Positions 29,001-35,951 of a stretch of DNA of 64,000 bases are shown here, piece by piece. The translations under genes were made by a program, and so were the position numbers. The stretch's first letter is position 1, and the number at the start of each line of letters is the position of its first letter. The stretch spans positions 12,839,962-12,903,961 of the forward strand of contig NC_134034.1 in the NCBI RefSeq assembly GCF_964204645.1. Direction: 5' to 3'. Source of the stretch: Tubulanus polymorphus. Its lineage: Eukaryota > Nemertea > Palaeonemertea > Tubulaniformes > Tubulanidae. The notes beneath the pieces were generated by a model. It was given only the letters and a program-made list of their open reading frames with translations. It made no database searches and was not told the origin of the DNA.

Positions 29001-29842
29001 CAAATGACGTAAAGTAAGAAACAAACAAACGAAGTAAGTAAACAGTACCTCTTTGCTTCCTTGCAGTAGTTCTCTTATAGGAAACAGTGATCTGACGGCA
29101 ACACTGAGGTAATCCCACGACAGACAGCTGAAAAATATATCATACATCAACATATACTGTACGCTTTAACCAGTTCCACTTCCACTGGACTTAGTTCTAC
29201 AGCACTCGATTCCACGGAACTTAGTTCTACTGGAACCAGTTTTACCAGACATAGTTCCATAGCACTCAGTCCTAGAGGACCTAGTTCGACAGCACCTGAT
29301 TCCACAGTTCTCAGGAGTGTCAAATATTAACTGACAGTTGCTGAAAAGTTGGTTAAAGATAACCGGTGGATAAATAAAAAAGTAACAATGGACTTTTAAT
29401 TGTCACACAATGTTAACTATCCACTGGCAGCTGGTAAACTTTAACCAACCTCTGAGCAGCCCCTGGTGTGAAACCAGGTTCAGGACAAATTCACAAATAA
29501 GCATCTAAACTTTTATATTCTTTATCATTCCAAAAATGTTGAAATCGTAAGTTTTTAAACCGATGAATTTTAAACTTACTCATTCTGTTGCACAACCACG
29601 ATAATCAACTTCACGAGTTCCTGTTTGAGATTATGAATATCGGCCGGAGTGACGTCGACTTCCGAGAATTTCGCCGTCGAGATTCTCGATCTGACGTCCC
29701 TCGCCCACAACTCGGCCGGTTGAGACTCGGTATCCAGGGACGAGCGGATCGTCGCAGTTCTCACGGAACTCGACGACCGGGTTGTCGCCGTCGTCGTCGG
29801 ACGCAGCGAGGAGGATCGACGCGAGGAGCTGATTACACTCAT
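208..29842 (-). CDS. DNHD1: DNHD1-like dynein heavy chain, 5' 48 exons (3' end outside window)
   Basis: Large motor-family protein. Dynein heavy chains drive minus-end microtubule movement; DNHD1 is a divergent member linked to sperm flagella (family knowledge). I joined 48 exons with GT-AG borders and consistent phases, about 7.95 kb of coding sequence. They give an N-terminal tail, a linker with FPRFYFLSDGEL, AAA1 with GRSATGKT and WVLFDEVQ, AAA2 with GAAGSGKT, and the start of AAA3. The start ATG is at 29842; an in-frame TAG lies one codon upstream of its neighbour. Transcription runs leftwards and the gene continues past base 1. Dynein heavy chain family membership is near certain. DNHD1 rather than another divergent heavy chain is inferred from the non-canonical AAA1 (no PGYAGR loop) and overall likeness. 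Exons are listed in the block entries. Confidence 0.87.
972..1111. mobile_element. Foldback MITE, family A
   Basis: About 140-bp near-palindrome with GGGGCCGGTTGC-like ends and inner GGCTTAGACTTAAGACCAGT arms. Other copies at 14944-15084, 15192-15350, 22197-22440 (partly duplicated), 28715-28855, about 41990-42108, 50490-50630 and 52947-53087. Non-coding, so non-autonomous. Confidence 0.85.
1112..1212. mobile_element. Foldback MITE, family C
   Basis: About 100-bp palindrome with GGTTTTATAGACTGG ends and an AATTCATTTTCAATTGAGTT centre. Other copies at 14349-14433, 21552-21664, 25763-25864, 48634-48692 (shortened) and 55971-56092. Confidence 0.82.
1209..1367. mobile_element. Foldback MITE, family B
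   Basis: About 155 bp with GCCCGGTTTCATAGA-like ends and conserved AACAATGAGAAACCATGGTT centre. Other copies at 8361-8520, 27996-28163 and 56140-56272. Confidence 0.82.
1670..1944. repeat. 24-bp minisatellite, DNHD1 intron 45
   Basis: About 11 copies of GGTCAAGGAATCTCCAGGTA-type units, starting about 15 bp from the donor at 1959. The open frames seen through it are repeat artefacts. Confidence 0.9.
3037..4757. repeat. 1.7-kb minisatellite, 20-bp units in a 40-bp higher-order pattern
   Basis: About 85 units alternate GAACTAGATCCTGAACAGTG with GAACTGGGTCCTGAACAGTA, with sporadic GAACAGAGTTCAGAACAGTG units. The largest array in the window; it fills most of intron 43 of DNHD1 and ends about 40 bp from the donor at 4799. 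Member of the GAACTGGGTCC family seen elsewhere. Confidence 0.95.
5115..8839 (-). CDS. DNHD1: DNHD1 exons 35-42: AAA1 module
   Basis: Exons at 8577-8839, 8150-8282, 7509-7690, 6866-6959, 6594-6784, 6243-6380, 5672-5819 and 5115-5416. The first carries FTPLTDRAYLTL and a Walker A of form GxxxxGKT (GRSATGKT). The next has a Walker B-like WVLFDEVQSIEP. Canonical motor dyneins have CFDEFNRI and, later, a TMNPGYAGRTELPD sensor loop. Here that loop reads MTLNTGNRNFKTIPD, so the PGYAGR residues are absent. RPCALVVPD and GFTDAAQLTKKI follow as in AAA1. The last exon adds a Ser/Thr-rich insert, then EYAIIYGFVNVLGPRL leading to AAA2. Seen: nucleotide-binding motifs kept, sensor loop changed. Inferred: ATP turnover may be altered. 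Confidence 0.88.
5926..6056. mobile_element. Foldback MITE, family D
   Basis: About 130 bp with GGGCTGCAGTTGCTCAAAAG ends and an internal GTGACAATTGAAAG region. Other copies at 6430-6555, 14213-14334, 29331-29465 and a partial one near 41888-41985. Confidence 0.82.
7056..7245 (+). mobile_element. tRNA-derived SINE
   Basis: A-box-like ATGGCCGAGTGGGTTAAG, B-box GGGTTCAAATCC, a 100-bp body with GGGAAAAAGAAACATCG, and a terminal A9 run. The acceptor stem of a real tRNA does not pair, so this is a SINE, not a tRNA gene. Confidence 0.8.
8961..17822 (-). CDS. DNHD1: DNHD1 exons 22-34: linker region
   Basis: Exons at 17651-17822, 17054-17181, 16159-16329, 14463-14709, 13687-13850, 13133-13267, 12859-12954, 12503-12646, 11804-12035, 10888-11061, 9691-9922, 9465-9613 and 8961-9140. 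This is the dynein linker (DHC_N2-like), the lever that swings over the AAA ring. Landmarks in order: HELWKYLDTSISTIQDW, ERHWRQIF (the RHW motif), EFWSTSLKELEELINLW followed by WLYLLKVFE, then FPRFYFLSDGELIDVMS in the 11.8-kb exon, which is the clearest family signature. IHQRDLI near 9.5 kb matches the conserved VHxRD. An Arg/Gln-rich insert (about QQQTQRKQIRRNS) ends the 8961 exon just before AAA1. All phases close. Confidence 0.88.
9165..9450. repeat. 48-bp tandem repeat, DNHD1 intron 33
   Basis: Six copies of a 48-bp unit containing ATGAATCCCCCTATGACATC, ending about 15 bp from the donor at 9464. Similar single units occur near 5885, 24870 and 48300, so the unit is itself dispersed. Confidence 0.9.
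9990..10717. repeat. 23-bp minisatellite, DNHD1 intron 31
   Basis: About 30 copies of a 23-bp unit CAGCCTGCAGCCTGTACCC(TCTA). One of few arrays nearer the acceptor (exon 32 ends at 9922) than the donor. It creates two long overlapping open frames with three-unit protein periodicity; these are not genes. Confidence 0.93.
11505..11802. repeat. 25-bp minisatellite overlapping a donor, DNHD1 intron 30
   Basis: About 12 copies of a 25-bp unit AGTTCTTCCTGGATCCAGTC(minus strand). The first copy overlaps the donor GTAAGTTCTTCC from about intron position +4. Confidence 0.9.
12110..12415. repeat. ~50-bp tandem repeat, DNHD1 intron 29
   Basis: Six copies of a unit with AAGAGAGTAGTGACGTTTAG and ACTCAATTCTATGAGCCATT, about 90 bp from the donor at 12502. 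Confidence 0.88.
12733..12857. repeat. ~28-bp array derived from a donor, DNHD1 intron 28
   Basis: Minus-strand units read ATGAGTTTATTTGAGTTTGC followed by ATATGTTAAT. The real donor of exon 28 reads GTGAGTTTTTATGAATTTGC followed by ATATATCAAT, so the array matches it from +2 onward, with GT replaced by AT. Confidence 0.8.
13325..13660. repeat. 20-bp minisatellite, DNHD1 intron 26
   Basis: About 16 copies of CTGGACTGTGGAACTGAGTC, member of the GAACTGGGTCC family, about 30 bp from the donor at 13686. Confidence 0.9.
14041..14106. repeat. Perfect-looking 66-bp hairpin
   Basis: TACTGAGTACATTTCATTTT faces its complement AAAATGAAATATGTACTCAG around a short loop; the outer arm also occurs once more at 13981-13999. 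Confidence 0.75.
14813..14949. mobile_element. Foldback MITE, family E
   Basis: About 135 bp with GGGCCCAGTTTCATGAAAAA ends. Other copies at 16402-16535 and 20995-21134. The first abuts a family A copy. Confidence 0.8.
15470..16126. repeat. 52-bp satellite derived from MITE family A, DNHD1 intron 24
   Basis: About 12 near-identical 52-bp units containing TAGTCTAAGACTGGTCTAAA and TAGTTAGATTTGCTATAGAG. The unit matches the middle of the nearby foldback element (14944-15084), GACTGGTCTTAAGTTGTTAG followed by ATTGGCTATAGA. Confidence 0.93.
16600..17040. repeat. Family G MITE cluster expanded into repeats
   Basis: Irregular repeats of ACTGTGGAACTGGATCCTGA and GTTCAGAGTTAACTCTAATT plus an inverted part (TTAGAGTTAACTCTGAG). 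Appears to be a family G foldback element caught in the process of tandem amplification. Confidence 0.75.
17400..17625. repeat. AT-rich trinucleotide tract (TAA/ATT)n
   Basis: Imperfect AATAATAAT and ATTATTATT runs with ATGATAATAATC units, about 25 bp from the donor of exon 22 (17650). Confidence 0.85.
18746..19115 (+). mobile_element. Composite SINE with internal tandem repeat (copy 1)
   Basis: Order: AATGATAGCGGG, then about five TGACTGGTCACCAGTCAC-type units, then a tRNA-like head with TGGTCTAGTGGGTAGGAC (A box) and GGTTCAAATCCC (B box), then a GGGTTACGG body. Same order at 32608-32880. Confidence 0.75.
19335..19340 (-). terminator. Candidate poly(A) signal for the 19.5-kb exon
   Basis: AATAAA on the minus strand about 140 bp after the stop of the 121-codon frame, with a second AATAAA at 19383-19388. 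It lies inside a DNHD1 intron, where a full-length transcript would not be expected to end. Confidence 0.35.
19477..19848 (-). CDS. Possible alternative terminal exon of DNHD1, or small nested gene (121 aa)
   Basis: Open frame of 121 codons from an ATG at 19842 (MMNVVSKISRRQ) to a TAA at 19477. It is rich in Ser, Pro and Gln and has coding-like base composition, including GCAGACG motifs typical of the DNHD1 exons. Directly upstream is a TCTGCTAG acceptor (AG at 19849-19850). If used, it gives a phase-0 exon that joins in frame to DNHD1 exon 21. Downstream there are minus-strand AATAAA signals at 19383-19388 and 19335-19340. Three readings are possible: an alternative 3' exon producing a tail-only short DNHD1, an independent small gene, or chance. 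I recognise no domain. Transcript evidence is lacking. Confidence 0.4.
   Translation of the reverse strand, partial: NRMMNVVSKISRRQSTKIGKVLLEKQLQQHQQQSPRKQSEPDNNEITSAPSPRKLPSVSPTKLEGIDATALMEILPILPPSAETAPSAENRSSALDDPPSDIMVLNCTNPSFPPLNLPPLITI
19850..20020. repeat. 21-22-bp array at the acceptor of the 19.5-kb exon
   Basis: About eight copies of AGCAGACGTACGAATAAATT(AT). On the minus strand each unit reads GTCTGCTATAA; at the exon edge it reads GTCTGCTAGAA, so the candidate acceptor AG differs from the repeat by one base. Confidence 0.85.
20229..26738 (-). CDS. DNHD1: DNHD1 exons 7-21: dynein tail
   Basis: Exons at 26580-26738, 25893-26059, 25601-25711, 25245-25292, 25079-25162, 24914-25003, 24723-24803, 24149-24309, 23910-24054, 23525-23709, 23020-23173, 21938-22112, 21298-21519, 20771-20893 and 20229-20390. 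The product is mostly charged and helical, as in dynein tails (for example LTEIRTWIERIKSFDHQFL in the 21.3-kb exon). Exons 9 to 13 all start one base into a codon and end two bases in, a tidy phase run that supports the model. The 24149 exon needs a weak GTTTGT donor and the 23525 exon a GTTCGT donor, so those two ends are less certain. Exon 21 ends in phase 0, which is compatible both with exon 22 at 17822 and with the possible terminal exon at 19.8 kb. Confidence 0.8.
20383..20572. repeat. Array of duplicated acceptors at DNHD1 exon 21
   Basis: Five roughly 36-40-bp units (one authentic, four upstream). Each carries the exon 21 acceptor and first bases, minus strand GGTTGTCTAG then GTGATA. 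Copy 2 keeps TAG, copy 3 has AAG, copies 4 and 5 have lost the AG. Confidence 0.85.
22633..22732. mobile_element. Foldback MITE, family G
   Basis: Ends GGGTCCAGTTCCAC, centre GAGTTAACTCATTGAAAATG. Related sequences at 16540-17040, 41029-41110 and 46350-46520. Its tip is the core of the dispersed GAACTGGGTCC minisatellites. Confidence 0.7.
22771..22879 (-). pseudogene. Truncated copy of DNHD1 exon 13 and its donor
   Basis: These 109 bp match 24683-24791 (exon 13 plus the start of intron 13) with five substitutions by my count. The copy lacks the first 12 bp of the exon and the acceptor, and its donor is GTAAAT instead of GTAAGT, so it should not be spliced. One change would convert the exon's LVRAK to LVWAK. 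It lies in intron 17 of the same gene, on the same strand. Confidence 0.85.
24375..24700. repeat. 15-bp minisatellite, DNHD1 intron 13
   Basis: CTTCAGGGACAGGGT-type units, ending about 20 bp from the donor of exon 13. At 24531-24551 it includes a short copy of the donor context (GTCTAATGAAAACTTACT). Confidence 0.85.
26146..26568. repeat. (CTCCCT)n array with spacer units, DNHD1 intron 7
   Basis: Polypyrimidine CTCCCTCTCCCTC blocks punctuated by TCATCACTACT and TGATATCTACT, about 10 bp from the donor at 26579. On the transcribed strand it is a polypurine RNA (GAGAGGGAGAGG). Open frames here are artefacts. Confidence 0.93.
26820..29842 (-). CDS. DNHD1: DNHD1 exons 1-6: N-terminal extension
   Basis: Exons at 29580-29842, 29049-29127, 28278-28574, 27625-27718, 27467-27537 and 26820-26909. 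Exon 1 opens with a Ser/Thr/Arg-rich, probably disordered stretch. Exon 2 encodes LSWDYLSVAVRSLFP. Exon 3 carries an Ala/Ser-rich insert coded largely by GCAGCAGACG-type repeats, then FKTPPTQLAFPSKK. Exon 6 is a basic, Ser-rich 30-residue exon (KFKKKTSS). Phases agree: exon 1 ends with two bases of a codon, exon 2 supplies the third, and exons 2, 3, 5 and 6 end in phase 0. No recognised fold; this is the poorly conserved dynein tail. The first coding exon could be preceded by a 5' UTR exon that I cannot place. Confidence 0.75.
26968..27453. repeat. 48-bp minisatellite, DNHD1 intron 5
   Basis: About 10 copies with TTTCCAGATCCCCAGTGGCA and GGAGGGGTACTGAAGACAGT, about 13 bp from the donor at 27466; contains a G11 run at 27387. 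Confidence 0.92.
28860..29030 (+). mobile_element. tRNA-derived SINE fragment
   Basis: B box GTGGGTTCGAGTCCCAC with a partial A-box region (AGATAAGGCGCGATGCGG), body ending CAAGAAACCAAGATCC. Lies in DNHD1 intron 2 next to a family A MITE. Confidence 0.65.
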
Positions 29843-31744
29843 TGTCTATCACTAACGCGTGTATCCTACATTCAATTTAAAACAACAATTTAAAGCAATA
29901 TTTCTCCATATTTTCTTGTTTACCTGAATATTCTTGCCCGATACATATTGCGGTACCCAATTCAGATTCAGAACTTATATAGTTAAATTAGAAAACCACA
30001 TTCCTAAAGACACTGATAACAAACCCTATTCATAGGCGTCCCCAAGGGGGGTGCGGGGGGTAGTGGATGCACCTCCTTTTCGAGATAGCTTACTTCTTAA
30101 GTTACTTTGTAATCAATGTTCAAGATTTTCTTGCCGATTTGACTAGTCTTTTAACTGTAAATGATTCATTTAGAGCCTGGAAAACGTCTCTAAACCCTCC
30201 AATTTTCAAAAAGTTTTTTGGGGGAGGTCCACCAAACACAGGACATTGTGCATGGATACTGGATTGATGCTAATTCGAACCCCCTATGAAAATTCCTGGG
30301 GACGCCTATGCTCTCTACAGTCTACTAACTAGAAGTTCAATCTGCCCAGCCTTTATCTCTCTGCTTCCCCGTTCCAGGTTCAGCCTCTCTTACTTTTCTA
30401 GCTAGCAGCAGGAGTTAAGACTTATCCCAGAAACCAAACCTAACTACAGCGTGCGTACATTACTACTGCCTTGTGTGCGCTGCCAAGATGACGATTGCGC
30501 GCTTTTTCGGCGTCTGGCAATAAAGTTCCATTAATTTGAATTTATTGGTTAGTTACGTTAATTATTCACCTTGTTCTGATTGAGACACGTCTTTAATCAA
30601 ACAATCACAAACACACAGTTTTATAGAACATCATTCAACAGTTTTAAATCCCGCACAGCTCACACATATTCACTAAACATTTAAAATACAAATTTACAAA
30701 CACGGAAGTAAATGAAAATAAACTGTCAAATATCTGGGTCTATTTCCCATCCGCGCTGGCAGCTCTATCGCTAAGTTTTATTCATCTAATAGCTACTCAT
30801 TCACTCAAATGACAATTATCAATTTTTATAGAAGTAATATATTTGATTTAAATATCAAAACATCAAATAAAATGTGATTTGTTATGTTTTTTATTGAAAG
30901 TTATGCAGGATTCGAACCTCGAACAGTGTCCGAGGGTTCCACTTTCGATAAGCGTCTCGTTGTCAAGGCTCAAGTGCCGCAGTTGGTTCAATCTAATTTT
31001 ATTGATAAAGATTATGAAAAAAATTGCAATACAAAAAATAGACCAGCATTTAAAAAGTCAATACAACAGTTAAGGCACTCGAAATATAGGAAGTAATTCA
31101 AATACTCGCGTACCGCAGTCGGCTTTAACTCGCATACCGCCATCGGTTTCAACTCGCGTGCCACAGTAAGTCTGACCGAAAGAGGAAAGCTCCGACGGCG
31201 GTCGGAGGCTATCTGGTGTCCATTACTCGTCTGCTCGTCTCTACCCCTAGAGCTCTGACATCGATCTGACTACAGCCCCGCCCACAAACACTCGTCTTCT
31301 ACGGCTGCAGATGGAATGAACAAGTGCCCCCGGGCTATTTCACCTGACCCCAAGAAACTAATAATAACCGGTAGATCATCGCAATATATTAATAAATATA
31401 GTTATCAATAAATCTATGACTCTTCATCTGTATCAATGGTCTAAACTTAGCCCAGCAGTGACAGTAGCAGCAGCACAGCCTGGCCACCCATGATAGTGAG
31501 GGTAATGACTATATATAGCCTCCCAGTGGTAGTACCGGTAAATAACGACTGACGATTATAGCGACCACGCCCAATATTACACGGTACCCCTAAAGCATTA
31601 ACAGGTAAACAGAAAACCAATAAAAGCGATCATACATTCGCAGTATCATTTACTGAATGTCAAAGTTCCATTCGTACATTCTTTGTTGGTGATACTGGGA
31701 AACCTAGAGGGATGCATGGAAGATTCTGAACCCACCGTTCCCCA

Positions 31745-31995
31745 GGTGGGTTTAATTGGACTCCTGGATCCAGTTCCACAGTTGTGTGGGTTTAATTCGA
31801 CTATGGATCCAGTTCCACAGTTATGTGGGTTTAATTCGACTCTGGATCCAGTTCCACCGCTGTGTGGGTTTAATTCGACTCTGGATCCAGTTCCACCGCT
31901 GTGTGGGTTTAATTCGACTCTGGATACAGTTCCACAGTTGTGTGAGTTTAATTCGACTCTAGATCCAGTTCCACAGTTGTGTGGGTTTTAATGAA
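31745..31995. repeat. 39-bp minisatellite, intergenic
   Basis: Six copies with GGTTTAATTCGACTCTGGAT and CCAGTTCCACAG; the latter is the GAACTGG family core in reverse orientation. Confidence 0.9.
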
Positions 31996-32607
31996 TTGAC
32001 TCTAAATCCAGTACTTGGCTGGTTTGGTGTTTCACATTTTTTTCAGATCTTAAAATAGGGATTGACCCGGGTATTCATTTAATTGGTAGATTTTGTCCGA
32101 TTTGTCCCCTACAGACCAACCAAACCTGCCGGTAACGAACGTTAGCTAGCGCGTGAATATTGCAGCAACTGAAGGTATGAGGAGGAGGGTATCATCGCTT
32201 TAATCTGACTGATGCTGCTGCTGATGCTGGTGCTGCTGATGTCAAATCGCGTGAAATCGAAGATAATTATTGTACATACATATACAAATCAGATCATACC
32301 AGCGCTGATCCTCATCAGCGTCGATGATAATCTACTTATCGGAAGAATATCAAATAATGAAATCCGCGGATTAATACGTCATTGATTAGGATCAACTCGA
32401 CGTGTGTTATATATTAGTAAGTTATTCATAAGTCTCCATTGTTTCAAAAACAATAATCGCCGTATAATATTAAATACACATGTATTATTTATGATAATAT
32501 GAAGTGTGTAGTTGGACATTTTTTGTTATCGGAATTTTTCCAGATCGATTTTCTGTAAATTCTGAATTATCAAAATAAGTGCACCCGATAAAGAAAGTGA
32601 TGTATTT

Positions 32608-32880
32608 AGGTAATGATAGCGGGTATTGTTAGTGAATAGAGTCACCGCACCTGACTGGTCACCGGTCACTTCACCTGACTGGTCACCGGTCACTACATTT
32701 GATTGTTCACTAGTGACCACACTTAGCGGACAAACTTACAAAATCGGTCAGTCAACACCGGTCTATGGTCTAGTGGTTAGCATGTTCGACTGGCGCGCAC
32801 GCGGAATTCGGTTCGAGTCCTTTAAGGGTTAAGATTACACAGTATAGCGGGTTAAGGGTTACTAATGACCTCAGTTGGAT
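32608..32880 (+). mobile_element. Composite SINE with internal tandem repeat (copy 2)
   Basis: AATGATAGCGGG, two to three ACCTGACTGGTCACCGGTCA units, then TGGTCTAGTGGTTAGCATG (A box) and GGTTCGAGTCC (B box). The tRNA-like part resembles a tRNA-Glu/Asp type head. Confidence 0.75.
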
Positions 32881-34321
32881 GGCCAGGATGGAAGTGCTGT
32901 AGTCGAACCCAAATCTTACATATATCTTCATTTTGCCTTTTAAGTAGGTATATTATAAATACATTTTTATATTATAGACACATATATAGACTAGTTTTCT
33001 TTTCAGATTCATTTTATCTATATCACAAATTCAGGGGAAAACCTATCTATCACGCATCGTATGAAACATTTTTTTTTGTAAAAGTTTTTGCCTCTAAAAG
33101 AAAAATTCGATGAAATATAAAAACACTTTACGACGGATAATGAAGTAGTTTGCAAGGAGACGGGTTGTTGCATGAAGCCCCGCTAACCTGAAACTAGAGA
33201 TGGTAGGCTCTGCAATGACGCCAGTCGCTATCTTCTAAATATTCAGTCATACGGAATTTCATATTTTCATGGGTCATGTTGTTGCTAACTACTTCGTATT
33301 GCGTGCTATCAGATTCTGAATAATCTTTAATTATCACATGTATATTTGTTCTCTCGTTTTAGAATCACACGTCGACTCGGAGCAGTTGAAATCGCAGGAG
33401 CAGCATCTGTTGTCACGCATCTGATCCGTACCTGTCCACAGTATCAGTTTGTTCCGTTTTGAGTCGGTTGTTTTCGTGTGGATACAATCGAGTTGTATAA
33501 CGATCTAGTAGCGATTGAATGTACTGTTCGTTATTGCTAAAAATAGATTTTTCGAAGAGGGAATTTTTAGATTGGAAAACGACAAATTACGTCCATCATC
33601 GCTCAAGTCGAATTCGTAGCCGCTCAGCGACGCCGTCGACGCGATCAAGGTTGAGCTGTTATCATTTAACGGTTCTACACAACAATCGGGGCTTCATACG
33701 CGCTTATGATTAGATGTGACCAAACGACCGCGTGACGTCATCATTATCGGGTTCAGATATCGGTAATGGTGAGATTGACGTTTTCAATTATACATCCCGC
33801 TTGTTGTTAATTATCCTCAGAGAATCTCTGCGGTTCAGTCCGTCACCGATCCAACCGAGAATTACTCATTAGCAGCAGCCGACAACAATCAACAACAATA
33901 TATTGTCATCGTAATCACGTATGAAACCGATATGAAATTCATTTTCATGTTAAACAAAGAAACTTAGGAGAAAATGAAGAATATAAAAATACCGACATAT
34001 ATCCACGGCAACAGTGACGTCACAGTGTCCGTTACGAGAGACACTTAGGCCTAATAGTTTGCTAGATTTGATTCAACTCCCGCGAGCTGAAAACTTTTAA
34101 ATCATTGAGGGACAAACTCTAACTCGGAGCACCGAGTGAGGAACAAACTCTTACTCAGCGAGGAATAAACTCTTATTCAGTGAAGGACAAACTCTAACTC
34201 ATTGAGGAACAAACTCTTTTTCAGTGAGGGACAAACTCTGGTGAGGTACTGATCTCAGGAGATACTGATAACTCAGTGAGTTGCTAAGGAACCGATTAAT
34301 TGATTTTCTTCTAAGTAAACA

Positions 34322-34753
34322 ATGGCACCATTAACTGATAACAATACGACTACAACCTCCGGTTATAACAGCATCAATTCAACGACAATCATTTCAAATT
34401 TAACCGTCACCACGTTGCGAGCCGGGAATAAAACCCCGCACGAGTTGCTTAGGAACCTGACACTTATCGGTGACGTCACAGAACAGGCTCGCTCGGCAAC
34501 GAGAAACAATGCTCACAGAACGCTGGATAGTTTTACGTATCCGGCGTCGGTGTCGATAGTAATCGGGGTGTTAGCCGTGCTGGTCATCCTGGGCATCGCG
34601 TTCACCATGTTCGGACTATTTTTCAAGTCTGAAGCCGCGGCCGGAAATCCGCACATGGTCGAAGATTCCGGCATGCAACACGGCGGAAGTAGCAGCGCAA
34701 CCGGAACTAGTTCGGAGAGTTATTCGATCCTTTACGGCGATATCGATTACTGA
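34322..34753 (+). CDS. Predicted small single-pass membrane protein, 143 aa (unrecognised)
   Basis: Uninterrupted frame with a good start context (AACAATGG) and a strong acceptor-like TTTTCTTCTAAG just upstream, suggesting a 5' UTR exon I cannot place. Residues 1-75 are Thr/Ser/Asn-rich with several N-glycosylation sequons (NNT, NST, NLT, NKT). There is no obvious signal peptide. Residues about 79-103 form one hydrophobic helix (SIVIGVLAVLVILGIAF). The short tail is Ser/Gly-rich and ends SYSILYGDIDY. This suggests an N-out, C-in type III topology, probably at the cell surface. I do not recognise a family. Codon use (CpG-rich third positions) resembles the flanking conserved genes. It is divergent from DNHD1 and convergent with USP40. 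Confidence 0.6.
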   Translation: MAPLTDNNTTTTSGYNSINSTTIISNLTVTTLRAGNKTPHELLRNLTLIGDVTEQARSATRNNAHRTLDSFTYPASVSIVIGVLAVLVILGIAFTMFGLFFKSEAAAGNPHMVEDSGMQHGGSSSATGTSSESYSILYGDIDY

Positions 34754-34864
34754 CGAAATTTGTTTTTACAACAATTTTAAACATGGCATTTAACTCGACA
34801 TGATCTCCTTGACTCTTAATGTGAATAACTTTCTAACGAGCACACATTTTTTTATGGGGAAGTT

Positions 34865-35798
34865 TTCTGGACCCCAGTTTCACAGTGGTTCTCTGGACCC
34901 AGTTCCACAGCTGGTTCTCTGTACCCAGTTCCACAGTTCTGGACCCAGTTCCACAGCTGATTCTCTGTACCCAGTTCCATAGTTCTGGACTCGGTTCCAC
35001 AGTTGGTTCTCTGGACCCAGTTCCCCAATTCTGGACTCGGTTCCACAGTTGGTTCTCTGTACCCAGTTCCACAGCTGGTTCTCTGTACCCAGTTCCACAG
35101 TTCTGGACCCAGTTCCACAGCTGGTTCTCTGTACCCAGTTCCACAGTTCTGGACCCAGTTCCACAGCTGGTTCTCTGGACCCAGTTCCCCAATTCTGGAC
35201 TCGGTTCCACAGTTGGTTCTCTGGACCCAGTTCTACAATTCTGGACTCGGTTCCACAGCTGGTTCTCTGTACCCAGTTCCATAGTTCTGGACTCGGTTCC
35301 ACAGTTGGTTCTCTGGACCCAGTTCCACAGTTCTGGACCTGGTTCCACAGTTGGTTCTCTGTACCCAGTTCCACAGTTCTGGACCTGGTTCCACAGTTGG
35401 TTCTCTGTACCCAGTTCCACAATTCTGGACTCGGTTCCACAGTTGGTTCTCTGGAGCCAGTTCCACAATTCTGGACTCGGTTCCACAGCTGGTTCTCTGT
35501 ACCCAGTTCCATAGTTCTGGACTCGGTTCCACAGTTGGTTCTCTGGACCCAGTTCCACAGTTCTGGGCCTGGTTCCACTTCCATAGTTCTGGACTCGGTT
35601 CCACAGTTGGTTCTCTGTACCCAGTTCCACAGTTCTGGACTCGGTTCAAAAGTTGGTTCTCTGTACCCAGTTCCATAGTTCTGGACTCGGTTCCACAGTT
35701 GGTTCTCTGGACCCAGTTCCACAGTTCTGGACCTGGTTCCACAGTTGGTTCTCTGTACCCAGTTCCACAGTTCTGGACTCGGTTCAAAAGTTGGTTCT
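34865..35798. repeat. 0.9-kb minisatellite downstream of the 34.3-kb gene
   Basis: About 30-46-bp units built from CCCAGTTCCACAGTTCTGGA and GGTTCCACAGTTGGTTCTCT. Same core as the 3-kb array but inverted. Produces at least six long spurious open frames on both strands. Confidence 0.95.
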
Positions 35799-35945
35799 CC
35801 ATTATCTATTTATTCACATGCACAAATATGCAAATCACTTTGTTATAAATGTTCAATCATCACGTGATCCACTTCATCTTTCTTCATACTTCAAAATATT
35901 CTATTTTGTGTTGAAATTTAATATGATGTATATATATTTCTATCT

Positions 35946-35951
35946 GAAATA
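35946..35951 (+). terminator. Candidate poly(A) signal for the 34.3-kb gene
   Basis: AATAAA in GAAATAAAAAAAGTTGC, about 1.2 kb after the stop of the 143-aa frame. If used, the 3' UTR contains the whole 34.86-35.80 kb minisatellite unless that is spliced out. No better plus-strand AATAAA was seen before it. Confidence 0.35.

Larger units (their letters stand above)
29843..34321. other. Intergenic region between DNHD1 and the 34.3-kb gene
   Basis: Divergent spacer of 4.5 kb. Holds a tRNA-like fragment near 30905, the 31.75-kb minisatellite, the composite SINE at 32.6 kb and a short GGAACAAACTCTTACTCAG repeat at 34100-34240. No credible coding exon seen; it probably contains both promoters and 5' UTRs. 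Confidence 0.6.

Noticed and set aside
34833-35802. Several long frames on both strands of the 35-kb array (up to 280 aa)
   Set aside because: All are translations of a stop-poor minisatellite and overlap each other on both strands.
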